In this document: positions 45,545-55,017 of the stretch, piece by piece
Layout of the letters: the number at the start of each line of letters is the position of its first letter
Numbering within the stretch: position 1 is the first letter of the stretch
Assembly (NCBI GenBank): GCA_964515335.1
Contig: CAZETS010000011.1
Span: forward strand, 1-64,000
Reading direction: 5' to 3'
DNA length: 64,000 nucleotides
Source: TMED88 sp964515335
GTDB lineage: Bacteria > Myxococcota_A > UBA9160 > UBA4427
Notes under the pieces: generated by a model
What the model saw: only the letters and a program-made list of their open reading frames with translations
Databases searched by the model: none
Told to the model about the DNA's origin: nothing
Position numbers and translations under genes: made by a program

Positions 45545-48285
45545 TGCTGGGTCGCGATCTCACACCCGGGACGTTCCACGAGGCCGACTCCGCGTGGCTG
45601 CGCTCGTTCTCGCTGCAGGACGTGAAGTGTCTGGTGGTCTGCCGGGGGCCCGTGCGCCTCGAGGCCTTCGAGGTCTTCCACGAGATCGGCGTGCGCGAGT
45701 ACGGGATGCTGCTCTCCGAGAAGGACTCGATCGTCTACCCGCGCTGCCTCGCCCCGGAGATCCGCTCGATTCCCTGGCCCGAGAACATCCACCGCGTGCC
45801 CGACTACATGGGCGCCGGGCAGGAGGAGAAGCTCGCCCGCATCGGCGAGATCGTCGAAATCGCGAAGAGCAACGGCTACACCCACATCTTCGCCGGCTAC
45901 GGCTTCATGGCCGAGGACGCCGAGTTCATCGGGGCCCTCGAGGACGCCGGCATCGGCTTCTTCGGCCCGTCCTCCGAGGTGATCCGCCGGGCCGGCGCCA
46001 AGGACGAGGCCAAGAAGCTCGCCCGCGGCCTCGGCAACGCGGTGGTGCCGGGCGTCGACGACATCTCGGCGCGCGCGCTGCTCGCGAAGGCCGCCGACCG
46101 CAACGCCCTCGAGAAGCTGGCCGCCGAGCACCACCTCGACTGGACGTGGGACGACGCCGTCGACCCCCCCGAGAACGCCGAGGCGCTGCTGCAGGCCGGA
46201 TACGCGGCCACCACCGAGCTGGTCACGATCGAAGAGCTGCAGCGCGCGGCCCTGGTCGAGTGCGACACCATCTGGGCCGACTATCCCGGCAAGCGCATCC
46301 GCTTCAAGTGCATCGGCGGCGGCGGCGGCAAGGGCCAGCGGGTGATCTCGTCGCCCGACGAGGCCGAGGGCGCGGTGATGGAGATCCTCGCCGAGCAGAA
46401 GGTCGTCGACCCGGGCTCGAACCGGAACTTCCTGATCGAGCTCAACCTCGAGACCACGCGCCACAACGAGATCCAGGTAATCGGCAACGGCGACTGGGCG
46501 GTGGCGCTCGGCGGTCGCGACTGCTCGATCCAGATGCGCGAGCAGAAGCAGCTCGAGTTCTCGCTCACCCAGGAGCTGCTCGACGAAGCGACCCCCCTCT
46601 ACGAAGGCGTCCGCCGCGAGACCCTCGAGCGCGACAAGCAGACGCTGGCCGCAATGGAGCGCGACGCCGAGGCCTTCGGGGGCGGCGTCGGGCTCGACAG
46701 CGTCTCCACCTTCGAGTGCATCGTCGAGGGCTTCGACCACTTCTTCATGGAGATGAACACGCGGATCCAGGTCGAGCACGGCGTCACCGAGCTCGCCTAC
46801 CGCCTCAGGTTCACGAACCCCGACGATCCGGACGAGTGCTTCTACGTCGAGCGCCTCATCGAGGCGATGGTGCTCGTCGGGCTGCACGGCGACCGCCTGC
46901 CGCGGCCCGAGCGCACGCCGCGCCACGTGTCGGGCGCGGAGATCCGCGTCAACGCGACGAACGCGGCGCTGCAACCCCACGCCGGCGGCTTGATCCGCAC
47001 CTGGTCCGACCCCCTCCCCTACGAGATCCGCGACGACCAGGGCATCGGGACGCGCAACCCCGACACCGGATCGTTCATGTACTACAACCTCGCCGGTGCC
47101 TACGACTCGAACATCGCGCTGATCCTGAGCCACGGCGACAACCGCGCCCACAACCTCGAGCGCTTGTCCGAGATCATGCGCTGCACCGAGATCCGCGGCG
47201 ACGACGTCGAGACCAGCGTCCCGGTCCAGTACGGCCTGATCAATTGGACGATCGGGCTCGAGCCGATGATGAAGCCGAATACGCGCTTTCTCGGCCACTA
47301 TCTCGCGGCCGTTGGCTCCCTCGCCACGATCGCCCGCGACGTCGACCTCACACTCGCCGCCGGCGAGCTGATGAAGCGCATGCCTACCGCCGAGGCCAAG
47401 GCCGCCTTCGCGGCGAAGGAGACGCTGCTCCTGCGGCCGATCGAACGCCTGCTCGCCGATCCGCACGCGCTCGCTGGCTTCATCGGCCGGCACCAGGACC
47501 GGCTCTGGTCGGCCGAGGGCGAGAGCGTCCGCTTCCTCGCCAATCCCGTCGAAATGCTCGCCGAGCTCTACCACTACCTCCACATGGACTACGAGAAGAA
47601 GAAGCCCGCGTCGGAGATGATCTGGGAGAGCGACGATCGCATGCTGCAGGACGCGCTCGCCTTCTACGCCGAGGTCGCCCGCCGGGCGAAGGTGGATGGC
47701 TGGGCCGAGCTGTCGGCCCTCTTCGAGTCGGATCGCGGCGAGGCGGTGGCGGACGGCGACCCCGAGCTCTGGGACGCGTGCCGCGCCGCGCACACCGGCC
47801 ACCAGCTCGGACTCGAGCTGCTGCTCGCGATCCCGCGCATCGCCGCCCGGTCCGGCTTCGACCAGATCACCGTCGACGAGCGCCTCGAGCCGGTCTTCCC
47901 CGAGCAGTACCTCGACCCCGAGATCGCGCCGGGCCTCGTCCGCCAGCTCGCGCCGCCGCCGGTGCAGACCGGCAACGAGATCCTGACGCCGACCGGAGGC
48001 ACCTTCTACGCCCGCGAAGCACCGCACCTTCCCCTGCTCGCCGACGAGGGCACGCACTTCGAAGAGGGGCAGCCGCTCTTCATCATCGAGGTGATGAAGA
48101 TGTTCAACAAGGTGCTCGCGCCTTTCGCGGGCACGATCACGAAGAACCTGATGCAGGACGCTGACGGCTCCGTGGTCGGCAAGGGCCAGCGGATCTTCGA
48201 GATCGAGCCCGACGAGGTACTGGTCCAGGAGTCGGACGAGGAGATCCAGGAGCGGCGGCGCGCCGTCACCCTGGGCCTCCTCTGA
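45544..48285 (+). CDS. Atypical biotin carboxylase/biotin carboxyl carrier (alpha) subunit
   Basis: A 913-residue chain that would carboxylate its own biotin. The ATP-grasp part has HIFAGYGFMAEDAEF, the P-loop FKCIGGGGGKGQRVI, HNEIQVIGNGDWAVALGGRD and the carboxylase signature MEMNTRIQVEHGVTE (catalytic Glu/Asn/Arg/Gln kept). It departs from usual chains: about 60 extra residues before the P-loop, QMREQKQLEFSL where others have QRRHQKxxEEAP, and about 230 helical residues between the carboxylase and the biotinyl domain. The biotinyl lysine is Lys852 in IIEVMKMFNK. It is translationally coupled to the carboxyltransferase. Confidence 0.9.
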   Translation: MLGRDLTPGTFHEADSAWLRSFSLQDVKCLVVCRGPVRLEAFEVFHEIGVREYGMLLSEKDSIVYPRCLAPEIRSIPWPENIHRVPDYMGAGQEEKLARIGEIVEIAKSNGYTHIFAGYGFMAEDAEFIGALEDAGIGFFGPSSEVIRRAGAKDEAKKLARGLGNAVVPGVDDISARALLAKAADRNALEKLAAEHHLDWTWDDAVDPPENAEALLQAGYAATTELVTIEELQRAALVECDTIWADYPGKRIRFKCIGGGGGKGQRVISSPDEAEGAVMEILAEQKVVDPGSNRNFLIELNLETTRHNEIQVIGNGDWAVALGGRDCSIQMREQKQLEFSLTQELLDEATPLYEGVRRETLERDKQTLAAMERDAEAFGGGVGLDSVSTFECIVEGFDHFFMEMNTRIQVEHGVTELAYRLRFTNPDDPDECFYVERLIEAMVLVGLHGDRLPRPERTPRHVSGAEIRVNATNAALQPHAGGLIRTWSDPLPYEIRDDQGIGTRNPDTGSFMYYNLAGAYDSNIALILSHGDNRAHNLERLSEIMRCTEIRGDDVETSVPVQYGLINWTIGLEPMMKPNTRFLGHYLAAVGSLATIARDVDLTLAAGELMKRMPTAEAKAAFAAKETLLLRPIERLLADPHALAGFIGRHQDRLWSAEGESVRFLANPVEMLAELYHYLHMDYEKKKPASEMIWESDDRMLQDALAFYAEVARRAKVDGWAELSALFESDRGEAVADGDPELWDACRAAHTGHQLGLELLLAIPRIAARSGFDQITVDERLEPVFPEQYLDPEIAPGLVRQLAPPPVQTGNEILTPTGGTFYAREAPHLPLLADEGTHFEEGQPLFIIEVMKMFNKVLAPFAGTITKNLMQDADGSVVGKGQRIFEIEPDEVLVQESDEEIQERRRAVTLGLL

Positions 48286-48332
48286 TCCACCGCCCTTGCC
48301 CTGATCCAGGACGAAGGAGACCGAGGAGACAG

Positions 48333-51300
48333 ATGCTGCACCTGCGCGGCGCCCCCGCCCTCTCCCCATCGCGATCCGCGGCGCTGCTGCAGAACATCCG
48401 CTCCCTGGTTCCCGAAGTCCGCGACCTGCGGACCGAGCACGCCCACTTCGTCGACCTGCGCTCCGAGCTCTCCGGCGGCCAGCGGCAGGTGCTCGAGCGC
48501 CTGCTCAGCTACGGGCCGCGGAGCGAGGCGCAGGGCGAGCTGCGCGGCCGGCTGCTGCTGGTGGTGCCGCGGCCGGGCACCATCTCGCCGTGGTCGTCGA
48601 AGGCGACCGACATCGCACGCATCTGCGGGCTCGACGCGGTCGCCCGGCTCGAGCGCGCCGTCGCCTACCGGCTGGCGGTGGACGACGGCGTGGACCTGTC
48701 CCCGGCCCTGCCCCTGCTGCACGACCGCATGACCGAAGCGGTGCTCGACGACTTCGCGGACGCCGCGCGGTTGTTCGAGCACGCCAAGCCCGCGCCGCTG
48801 GCCACCGTCGACCTGCTCGGACACGGCCGCGAGGCGTTGGTCGCCGCGGACGCCGAACTCGGCCTCGCGCTCTCCGAGGACGAGATCGACTACCTGGCCG
48901 CGAGCTTCCGGGATCTGGGCCGCAATCCGTCCGACGTCGAGCTGATGATGTTCGCCCAGGCCAACTCGGAGCACTGCCGCCACAAGATCTTCAACGCCGA
49001 CTGGGTGATCGACGGCGAGCGGCAGGACGACTCGCTCTTCCAGATGATCCGCGTCTCCACCCGCCAGTCTCCCGACGGCGTACTGTCCGCCTACTCGGAC
49101 AACGCGGCGGTCATGGCCGGCAGCGAAGCGACGCGCTTCCACGCGGATCCGGAGGATCACGTGTACCGGGCCCACGCCGAGCCGGTGCACGTGCTGATGA
49201 AGGTCGAGACCCACAACCACCCGACTGCGATCTCCCCCTACCCCGGCGCGGCGACGGGCAGCGGTGGCGAGATCCGCGACGAGGGGGCGACGGGACGCGG
49301 AGGCAGGCCGAAAGCGGGACTCACCGGCTTCTCGGTCTCGAACCTGCGCATACCCGGCGCCGAGCAGCCCTGGGAGAAGGACTTCGGGCGCCCGGGGCGG
49401 ATCGCGTCGGCCCTCGACATCATGCTCGAGGGACCGATCGGCGGCGCGGCCTACAACAACGAGTTCGGGCGCCCGAACATCGCCGGATACTTCCGCACCT
49501 TCGAGGAGCGCGTCCCGGGCGCCGCCGGCGAGGAGGTGCGCGGCTACCACAAACCCATCATGCTGGCCGGCGGACTCGGCAACGTGCGGCCCGAGCACGT
49601 CGAGAAGGGCACCATCGCACCGGGCGCGCCGGTCGTCGTGCTCGGCGGTCCCGCGATGCTGATCGGCCTGGGCGGCGGCGCGGCGTCGTCGATGGCGTCC
49701 GGGGCGAGCCAGGAGGACCTCGACTTCGCCTCGGTGCAGCGCGACAACGCCGAGCTCGAGCGCCGCTGCCAGGAGGTGATCGACCGCTGCTGCGCGCTCG
49801 GCCCGCTGAGCCCGATCGTCTCGATCCACGACGTCGGCGCCGGCGGCCTCTCGAACGCGCTGCCCGAGCTGGTGCACGACAGCGGCCGCGGCGCGCGCTT
49901 CGAGCTGCGCGCGGTGCCGAACGACGAGCCGGGCATGAGCCCACTCGAAGTCTGGTGCAACGAGAGTCAGGAGCGCTACGTGCTCGGCCTCGATCCGCAG
50001 AAGCTCGACGCCTTCAGGGCGATCTGCGAGCGCGAACGCTGCCCGTACGCGGTGCTCGGCGAGACCACCGACGACGGCCAGCTCGTGGTCACGGATGCAC
50101 ACTTCGCCGACACCCCCATCGACCTGCCGCTGTCGGTGCTGCTCGGCAAGCCGCCGCGCATGCTCCGCGACGTAAAGCGGCTGCCGTTCCGGCCGCGACC
50201 CCTCGACCAGGCGGCGATCGACGTCAACGAGGCCGTCGACCGCGTGCTCGGCCTGCCGACGGTCGGCGACAAGACCTTTCTGGTCACCATCGGCGACCGG
50301 ACGGTCGGCGGCCTGATCGCCCGCGACCAGATGGTCGGCCCCCACCAGGTGCCCGTCGCCGACACCGGGGTCACCACGGCGGGCTTCGACAGCACCGCAG
50401 GCGAAGCGATGGCGATCGGCGAGCGCACGCCGGTGGCGCTGCTCGAACCTGCCGCAGCCGCGCGCCTCGCGGTCGGCGAGGCCGTCACCAACATCGCCTC
50501 GGCGCACATCGCCTCGCTCGGTCAGGTGAAGCTGTCGGCGAACTGGATGGCGCCGGCCGGTCACCCGGGCGAGGACGCGGGGCTGTACGACGCCGTGCGC
50601 GCCGTCGGCGCCGAGCTCTGCCCCGCGCTCGGCATCGCGATCCCCGTCGGCAAGGACAGCATGTCGATGCGCACGGTGTGGAGCGACGACGCCGGTGAGC
50701 ACAGCGTGACCGCGCCGATCTCGCTGATCGTCAGCGCGTTCGCGCCGGTCCTCGACGTGCGTGCGAGCCTGACGCCGCAGCTGCGACGCGACGTCGGCGA
50801 CACGTCGCTCTGGCTCGTCGACCTGGGCGCGGGCCGGCAGCGGCTGGGCGGGAGCGCGCTCGCGCAGGTCTACGGCGGCGTCGGCGAAACGCCCGCCGAC
50901 CTGGACGATCCGGCCCGGCTGCGCGGCTTCTTCACGGCGATCCAGGAGCTGAACCGCCAGGGCCTGCTGCTCGCCTACCACGACCGCTCCGACGGCGGCC
51001 TGCTGGCTACGGCGTGCGAAATGGCCTTCGCGGGGGGCTGCGGGATCGACCTCGACCTGGCGCCGCTCGGGGGCGGCGCTCTCGCCGCGCTCTTCTGCGA
51101 GGAGCTGGGCGCGCTGCTGCAGGTGCGGCGCAGCGACGAGGCGCGACTGCATGCAACGCTCGCCGAGGCCGGCCTGGACGCACACGCCCATCGCCTGGGC
51201 GAGCCGAACGACAGCGACCTCATCCGCATTCGCGACGGCGCTGCCCCGCTGATCGAGCGGCCGCGCGTCGCGCTGCGCGATCTCTGGTCCGAGACGACTC

Positions 51301-52241
51301 GGCGCATGCAGGCGCTGCGCGACGACCCGGCCTGTGCGGAGGAAGAGCACGCGCTGCGCTGCGATCCGGACGATCCGGGGCTGGGCGTGCACGTTCCTTT
51401 CGACTTCGTCACCCGCTCCGGCGGCGGGCACGGCGCGGCGCCGGCCGCCGGCGGCGAACGGCCCCGCATCGCGATCCTGCGCGAGCAGGGCGTGAACGGC
51501 CACGTCGAGATGGCCGCCGCCTTCGATCGCGCGGGCTTCGCGTGCGTCGACGTCCACATGAGCGACGTGCTCGGCGGCCGCGCGGACCTCACCGACGTGA
51601 AGGGGCTGGCTGCCTGCGGCGGCTTCTCCTACGGCGACGTGCTCGGCGCCGGCGGCGGCTGGGCCAGGTCGGTGCTGTTCTCGAGCCGCGCCCGCGACGT
51701 CTTCTCGGCCTTCTTCGAGCGCCCGGACACCTTCGCGCTCGGCGTCTGCAACGGCTGCCAGATGCTCTCGCACCTCCACGAGCTGATCCCCGGCGCCGAG
51801 GGCTGGCCCCGCTTCGTGCGCAACCGCTCCGAGCAGTTCGAGGCCCGGCTGTCGCTCGTGCGCATCGAGGAGAGCCCCTCGGTGCTGCTGCGCGGAATGC
51901 AGGGCGCGCGGATCCCGATCGCGGTCGCGCACGGCGAGGGCCGCGCCGAGTTCGGCGAGGCCGACGCGGCGGGAGCGAAGAGTGCGAACGGGAGCGGCGA
52001 CCGGGTGGTGCTGCGCTACGTCGACCATCGCGGCGCGGCCACCGACCACTACCCCGAGAACCCGAACGGATCGCCCGGCGGCGTCGCGGGCCTGACCACC
52101 CGCGACGGCCGGGTCACGATCGCCATGCCCCATCCCGAGCGGGTATTCCGCAGCGTGCAGCACTCCTGGTGCCCGCCCGATTGGGGCGAGGACGCACCCT
52201 GGATGCGCCTGTTCCGCAACGCCCGCGACTTCGTCGCCTGA
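48333..52241 (+). CDS. purL: Phosphoribosylformylglycinamidine synthase, large single-chain form
   Basis: Fourth step of purine synthesis: FGAR + glutamine + ATP to FGAM. The 1302-residue protein is the long form that includes its own glutaminase. Linker and first AIRS halves have QANSEHCRHKIFNADWVIDG and KVETHNHPTAISPYPGAATG. The second AIRS half has ANWMAPAGHPGEDA and PVGKDSMSM. The C-terminal glutaminase has GGFSYGDVLGAGGGWA, nucleophile Cys1139 in LGVCNGCQML, and His/Glu in MPHPERVFRSVQHSW. GAGGAGA precedes ATG 48333. It lies 47 bases after the carboxylase gene and 50 before purB. Confidence 0.97.
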   Translation: MLHLRGAPALSPSRSAALLQNIRSLVPEVRDLRTEHAHFVDLRSELSGGQRQVLERLLSYGPRSEAQGELRGRLLLVVPRPGTISPWSSKATDIARICGLDAVARLERAVAYRLAVDDGVDLSPALPLLHDRMTEAVLDDFADAARLFEHAKPAPLATVDLLGHGREALVAADAELGLALSEDEIDYLAASFRDLGRNPSDVELMMFAQANSEHCRHKIFNADWVIDGERQDDSLFQMIRVSTRQSPDGVLSAYSDNAAVMAGSEATRFHADPEDHVYRAHAEPVHVLMKVETHNHPTAISPYPGAATGSGGEIRDEGATGRGGRPKAGLTGFSVSNLRIPGAEQPWEKDFGRPGRIASALDIMLEGPIGGAAYNNEFGRPNIAGYFRTFEERVPGAAGEEVRGYHKPIMLAGGLGNVRPEHVEKGTIAPGAPVVVLGGPAMLIGLGGGAASSMASGASQEDLDFASVQRDNAELERRCQEVIDRCCALGPLSPIVSIHDVGAGGLSNALPELVHDSGRGARFELRAVPNDEPGMSPLEVWCNESQERYVLGLDPQKLDAFRAICERERCPYAVLGETTDDGQLVVTDAHFADTPIDLPLSVLLGKPPRMLRDVKRLPFRPRPLDQAAIDVNEAVDRVLGLPTVGDKTFLVTIGDRTVGGLIARDQMVGPHQVPVADTGVTTAGFDSTAGEAMAIGERTPVALLEPAAAARLAVGEAVTNIASAHIASLGQVKLSANWMAPAGHPGEDAGLYDAVRAVGAELCPALGIAIPVGKDSMSMRTVWSDDAGEHSVTAPISLIVSAFAPVLDVRASLTPQLRRDVGDTSLWLVDLGAGRQRLGGSALAQVYGGVGETPADLDDPARLRGFFTAIQELNRQGLLLAYHDRSDGGLLATACEMAFAGGCGIDLDLAPLGGGALAALFCEELGALLQVRRSDEARLHATLAEAGLDAHAHRLGEPNDSDLIRIRDGAAPLIERPRVALRDLWSETTRRMQALRDDPACAEEEHALRCDPDDPGLGVHVPFDFVTRSGGGHGAAPAAGGERPRIAILREQGVNGHVEMAAAFDRAGFACVDVHMSDVLGGRADLTDVKGLAACGGFSYGDVLGAGGGWARSVLFSSRARDVFSAFFERPDTFALGVCNGCQMLSHLHELIPGAEGWPRFVRNRSEQFEARLSLVRIEESPSVLLRGMQGARIPIAVAHGEGRAEFGEADAAGAKSANGSGDRVVLRYVDHRGAATDHYPENPNGSPGGVAGLTTRDGRVTIAMPHPERVFRSVQHSWCPPDWGEDAPWMRLFRNARDFVA

Positions 52242-52249
52242 TCACCACC

Positions 52250-52270
52250 GCGCCGGCGCTGCGCCGGCGC
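52250..52270 (+). other. Doubled palindrome between purL and purB
   Basis: Two copies of the self-complementary decamer GCGCCGGCGC (52250-52259, 52261-52270) flank a single T. They can pair with each other or each form a protein-binding palindrome. The element ends about 20 bases before the purB start, close enough to affect translation. Confidence 0.6.
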
Positions 52271-52291
52271 CGCCGAGCAAGGATGCCTCTC

Positions 52292-53668
52292 ATGGAGCCC
52301 TCGACCCTCACCGCGCTCTCGCCCGTGGACGGCCGCTACGCGGGCAAGGTGGACGGCCTGCGCGCGCTGCTCTCCGAGTACGGGCTGATACGCCACCGCG
52401 TGCTCGTCGAGGTGCGCTGGCTCGAGACGCTGGCCGCCGATTCGCGCATCCCCGAAGTGCCTCCGCTCGGCGACGCCGCCCGGACGCGCCTCGCCGCGCT
52501 CGTCGACGACTTCTCGCCCGCCGACGCCGAGCGCGTCCGCGAGATCGAGCGGACCACCAACCACGACGTCAAAGCCGTCGAGTACTTCATCAAGGAGCGC
52601 ATCGCCGACGTGCCGGAGCTGGCGGCGGTCTCCGAGTTCGTCCACTTCGCGTGTACGTCCGAGGACATCAACAACCTCGCCTACGCGCTGATGCTGCGGA
52701 CCACCCGCGACGAGTGCCTGCTGCCGGTCGCCGACGAGTTGATCGGCGCCCTGCGAACGCTCGCCGAGACCCACGCCGACCGGCCCATGCTCTCACGCAC
52801 CCACGGGCAACCCGCCTCCCCGACGACTCTCGGCAAAGAACTCGCGAACGTCGTCGCGCGGCTCTCGCGACAACGCCGACAGCTCGCCGGGGTGGAGGTC
52901 CTCGGCAAGATGAACGGCGCCGTCGGCAACTACAACGCCCACCTCGTCGCCTATCCCGAGGTGGACTGGCCGGCGCTGGCCCGGGGGTTCGTCGAGGATC
53001 TGGGGCTCTCGCAGAATCCCTACACGACACAGATCGAACCCCACGACTGGATCGCCGAGCTCTTCCACGCTCTCTCGCGCTTCAACACGATCCTGATCGA
53101 CCTCGACCGCGACGTCTGGAGCTACATCTCCCTCGGCTCCTTCCGCCAGAAGACAGTCGAGGGCGAGGTCGGCTCCTCGACGATGCCCCACAAGGTGAAC
53201 CCGATCGACTTCGAGAACAGCGAGGGCAATCTCGGTATCGCCAACGCGATCCTCTCGCACCTCGCCGAGAAGCTCCCGATCTCGCGCTGGCAGCGCGACC
53301 TGACCGACTCGACGGTGCTGCGCAACGTCGGCGTGGGCGTCGCCCACTCGCTGATCGCCTGGCGTGCGACGCTGCGCGGCCTGAGCAAGCTCGAGGTCGA
53401 CGACGTGCGACTCGCCGCCGACCTCGACGCGAACTTTGCGGTGCTCGCCGAGGCGATCCAGACCGTGATGAGGCGCCACGGCATTCCCGAGCCCTACGAG
53501 AAGCTCAAGGCGCTGACCCGCGGCCGCGAGATCGACGCCGAGGGCGTCGCGGCTTTCGTGCGCGACCTCGAGCTGCCCGAGGAAGCCCGCGAACGGCTGC
53601 TCGCGCTGCTACCGGACCGCTACGTCGGCAACGCGGCCGAGCAGGCCCGCAAGATCGGGGACGGCTGA
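52292..53668 (+). CDS. purB: Adenylosuccinate lyase
   Basis: Cleaves SAICAR and adenylosuccinate to fumarate plus AICAR or AMP. The 458-residue protein is close in length and sequence to the E. coli enzyme. It begins MEPSTLTALSPVDGRYAGKV (E. coli MELSSLTAVSPVDGRY), so ATG 52292, with AAGG upstream, is preferred to 52283. Active-site blocks are HFACTSEDINNLAYAL, LSRTHGQPASPTTLGKE and the fumarase-superfamily signature GSSTMPHKVNPIDFENSEGN. It probably forms an operon with purL. It ends 14 bases from the convergent DUF481 gene. Confidence 0.97.
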   Translation: MEPSTLTALSPVDGRYAGKVDGLRALLSEYGLIRHRVLVEVRWLETLAADSRIPEVPPLGDAARTRLAALVDDFSPADAERVREIERTTNHDVKAVEYFIKERIADVPELAAVSEFVHFACTSEDINNLAYALMLRTTRDECLLPVADELIGALRTLAETHADRPMLSRTHGQPASPTTLGKELANVVARLSRQRRQLAGVEVLGKMNGAVGNYNAHLVAYPEVDWPALARGFVEDLGLSQNPYTTQIEPHDWIAELFHALSRFNTILIDLDRDVWSYISLGSFRQKTVEGEVGSSTMPHKVNPIDFENSEGNLGIANAILSHLAEKLPISRWQRDLTDSTVLRNVGVGVAHSLIAWRATLRGLSKLEVDDVRLAADLDANFAVLAEAIQTVMRRHGIPEPYEKLKALTRGREIDAEGVAAFVRDLELPEEARERLLALLPDRYVGNAAEQARKIGDG

Positions 53669-53682
53669 GGGCCCGCGCCCGC

Positions 53683-54792
53683 CTACCAGATCTCGATCGA
53701 CAGGCCGAAGATCAGCTGCAGATCGTCGGCCTGCGGGACCTCGCCCTGCAAGTTGGGCACCGGCTGCCAGGTGCGGTTGTGGATCGCGGTCGTGTCGAGG
53801 TCGAGCCGGTCCGTGATCTCGTAGGAGAGCTTCGCGCGCGTGTAGTTCGTGGTCTGCCCCAGGTTCGTCACTACCAGGATCGTGCTGTGGTTCACCGTGA
53901 GATCGAGATCGCTCACGATGGTCCACTTGAAGTAGGTCGAGAAGCGCGCCACCGCATCTTGGTTCTCGGGCGGCTCGCCCGGAATCACCGAGATGTACCT
54001 CAAGTACTGATAGCCGAGGGCTGCCTCGAGATCCCACTCGAAGGCAGAGCGATCGGCCACGCGGTAGCCGAAGCCGCTGCTCGGGGTGAAGCGCGAGGAC
54101 ACGTTCTGGAACTCGTCGTACTGCAGCGTCGCGTCCAGCGGGGTCGCATACAGCCGTTTCGTCAGGAACCAGTCGATCTTGAACTCGGCGCGGTGACGGT
54201 TCGCGTTCGCCTGCCCGTCCGCCGTCCCATAGCTGCCATAGAAGCCGAGCTCCCCCCGCGTGATGTGGTCCTCCCGCCGGACCACCAGGCTGGCGTTCAG
54301 CGAAGCCTGCTGCGTGTTGCCCGTGTAGGCGTCTCCGCCGAGCGAGGCATCGAGGGACCAGCGCTCGCGCTCGCTCGCCCGGCCGGGAAGGATCGCCAGC
54401 AGCTCGTCCCGCGCAAACTCGACCTCTCCGTTCGCCGTGAGGACACGCACCTGCCCGTCGTCGACCTGCCCGATGCCCTGCACGGTCGTGCGGTCCGAGC
54501 GGACGAAGCGCGCCACCCCGGCCAGGCAGACGGTGGCGACGTCGTCCCACTCGAGGGTCTGACTCTTGAGCTTCTCGCTCTCGAACTCGAAAGTGCGGGT
54601 CCGCATCCGCCGGAGCTCGCCCTTCAGCCATTCCGCCGACTCCAGCTGCACCCAGTCCCAGCTCCCGGTGCACGGCGCATCGAGCGGATCCGCGGCCCAC
54701 GAGCTGCCGGGCCCGGCGAGGACGAGCAGTACGCCCCAGAGGCCGAAGCGGGTGAAGAGAGTGAAGCGGGTGAATCGGGTGGATCGGAGCAC
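53683..54792 (-). CDS. DUF481-family outer-membrane beta-barrel protein
   Basis: A 369-residue exported protein. The signal peptide (about 1-33, LWGVLLVLAGPGSSWAAD) has an n-region made of a 9-bp repeat encoding Phe-Thr-Arg units. Residues 45-145 form a small beta domain with LESAEWLKGELRRM and GQVRVLTANGEVEF. The remaining 220 residues are the DUF481 barrel: WSLDASLGGDAYTGNTQQAS, then RAEFKIDWFLTKRLYATPLD and LSYEITDRLDLDTTAIHNRT. It ends LIFGLSIEIW with an aromatic residue. The E. coli relative YdiY is salt-inducible; the function is unknown. Confidence 0.88.
   Translation of the reverse strand: MLRSTRFTRFTLFTRFGLWGVLLVLAGPGSSWAADPLDAPCTGSWDWVQLESAEWLKGELRRMRTRTFEFESEKLKSQTLEWDDVATVCLAGVARFVRSDRTTVQGIGQVDDGQVRVLTANGEVEFARDELLAILPGRASERERWSLDASLGGDAYTGNTQQASLNASLVVRREDHITRGELGFYGSYGTADGQANANRHRAEFKIDWFLTKRLYATPLDATLQYDEFQNVSSRFTPSSGFGYRVADRSAFEWDLEAALGYQYLRYISVIPGEPPENQDAVARFSTYFKWTIVSDLDLTVNHSTILVVTNLGQTTNYTRAKLSYEITDRLDLDTTAIHNRTWQPVPNLQGEVPQADDLQLIFGLSIEIW
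54745..54789 (-). repeat. 9-bp tandem repeat in the DUF481 signal peptide
   Basis: On the plus strand, GAAGCGGGT, GAAGAGAGT, GAAGCGGGT, GAATCGGGT and GGATCGGAG follow one another. Read on the coding strand they give Thr-Arg-Phe/Thr-Leu-Phe units in the signal peptide n-region. In frame, multiple of three. Confidence 0.7.
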
Positions 54793-54924
54793 GCGGCGCA
54801 GGGCCCTCCACGAGTGCCGCCCCGGGAGTCTCCCTGCGGCAGGCCGGGACTGGCGATGGTCGGCACGATAGCCGGTGAGCGGCGGGGGCGAGTCGACCTT
54901 CGATCCCGCCGAGGATCACGGTGC

Positions 54925-54930
54925 TATAAA
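54925..54930 (+). promoter_or_regulatory. Possible -10 element of the DUF4156 operon
   Basis: TATAAA stands out in a G+C-rich 225-base intergenic region, about 90 bases before ATG 55018, and is followed by the palindrome AGCGCAGCGCT. No good -35 hexamer is found at 17 bases upstream (GATCCC), so this is tentative. Confidence 0.3.
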
Positions 54931-55017
54931 GCGCAGCGCTTCGACACCTGACGGCGGCGTCCCGTCGACGCACCCCGTGCCCGGGGGCCGTGACATGTCG
55001 CTCGGAGGGGCCTCTGC

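Noticed and set aside
48006..52163. Very long minus-strand open frame opposite purL (and similar ones opposite the carboxylase, 45499-48369, topA, 35951-39049, and the RND gene, 26815-29082)
   Set aside because: High G+C removes stops from the antisense frame. The translations are Arg/His/Val/Asp-rich without domains, while the sense frames encode complete known enzymes.
53683..54792. Antisense frame 52651-54951 as a purB-fused protein
   Set aside because: It is an out-of-frame read of purB continuing antisense to the DUF481 gene, with no recognisable domain.
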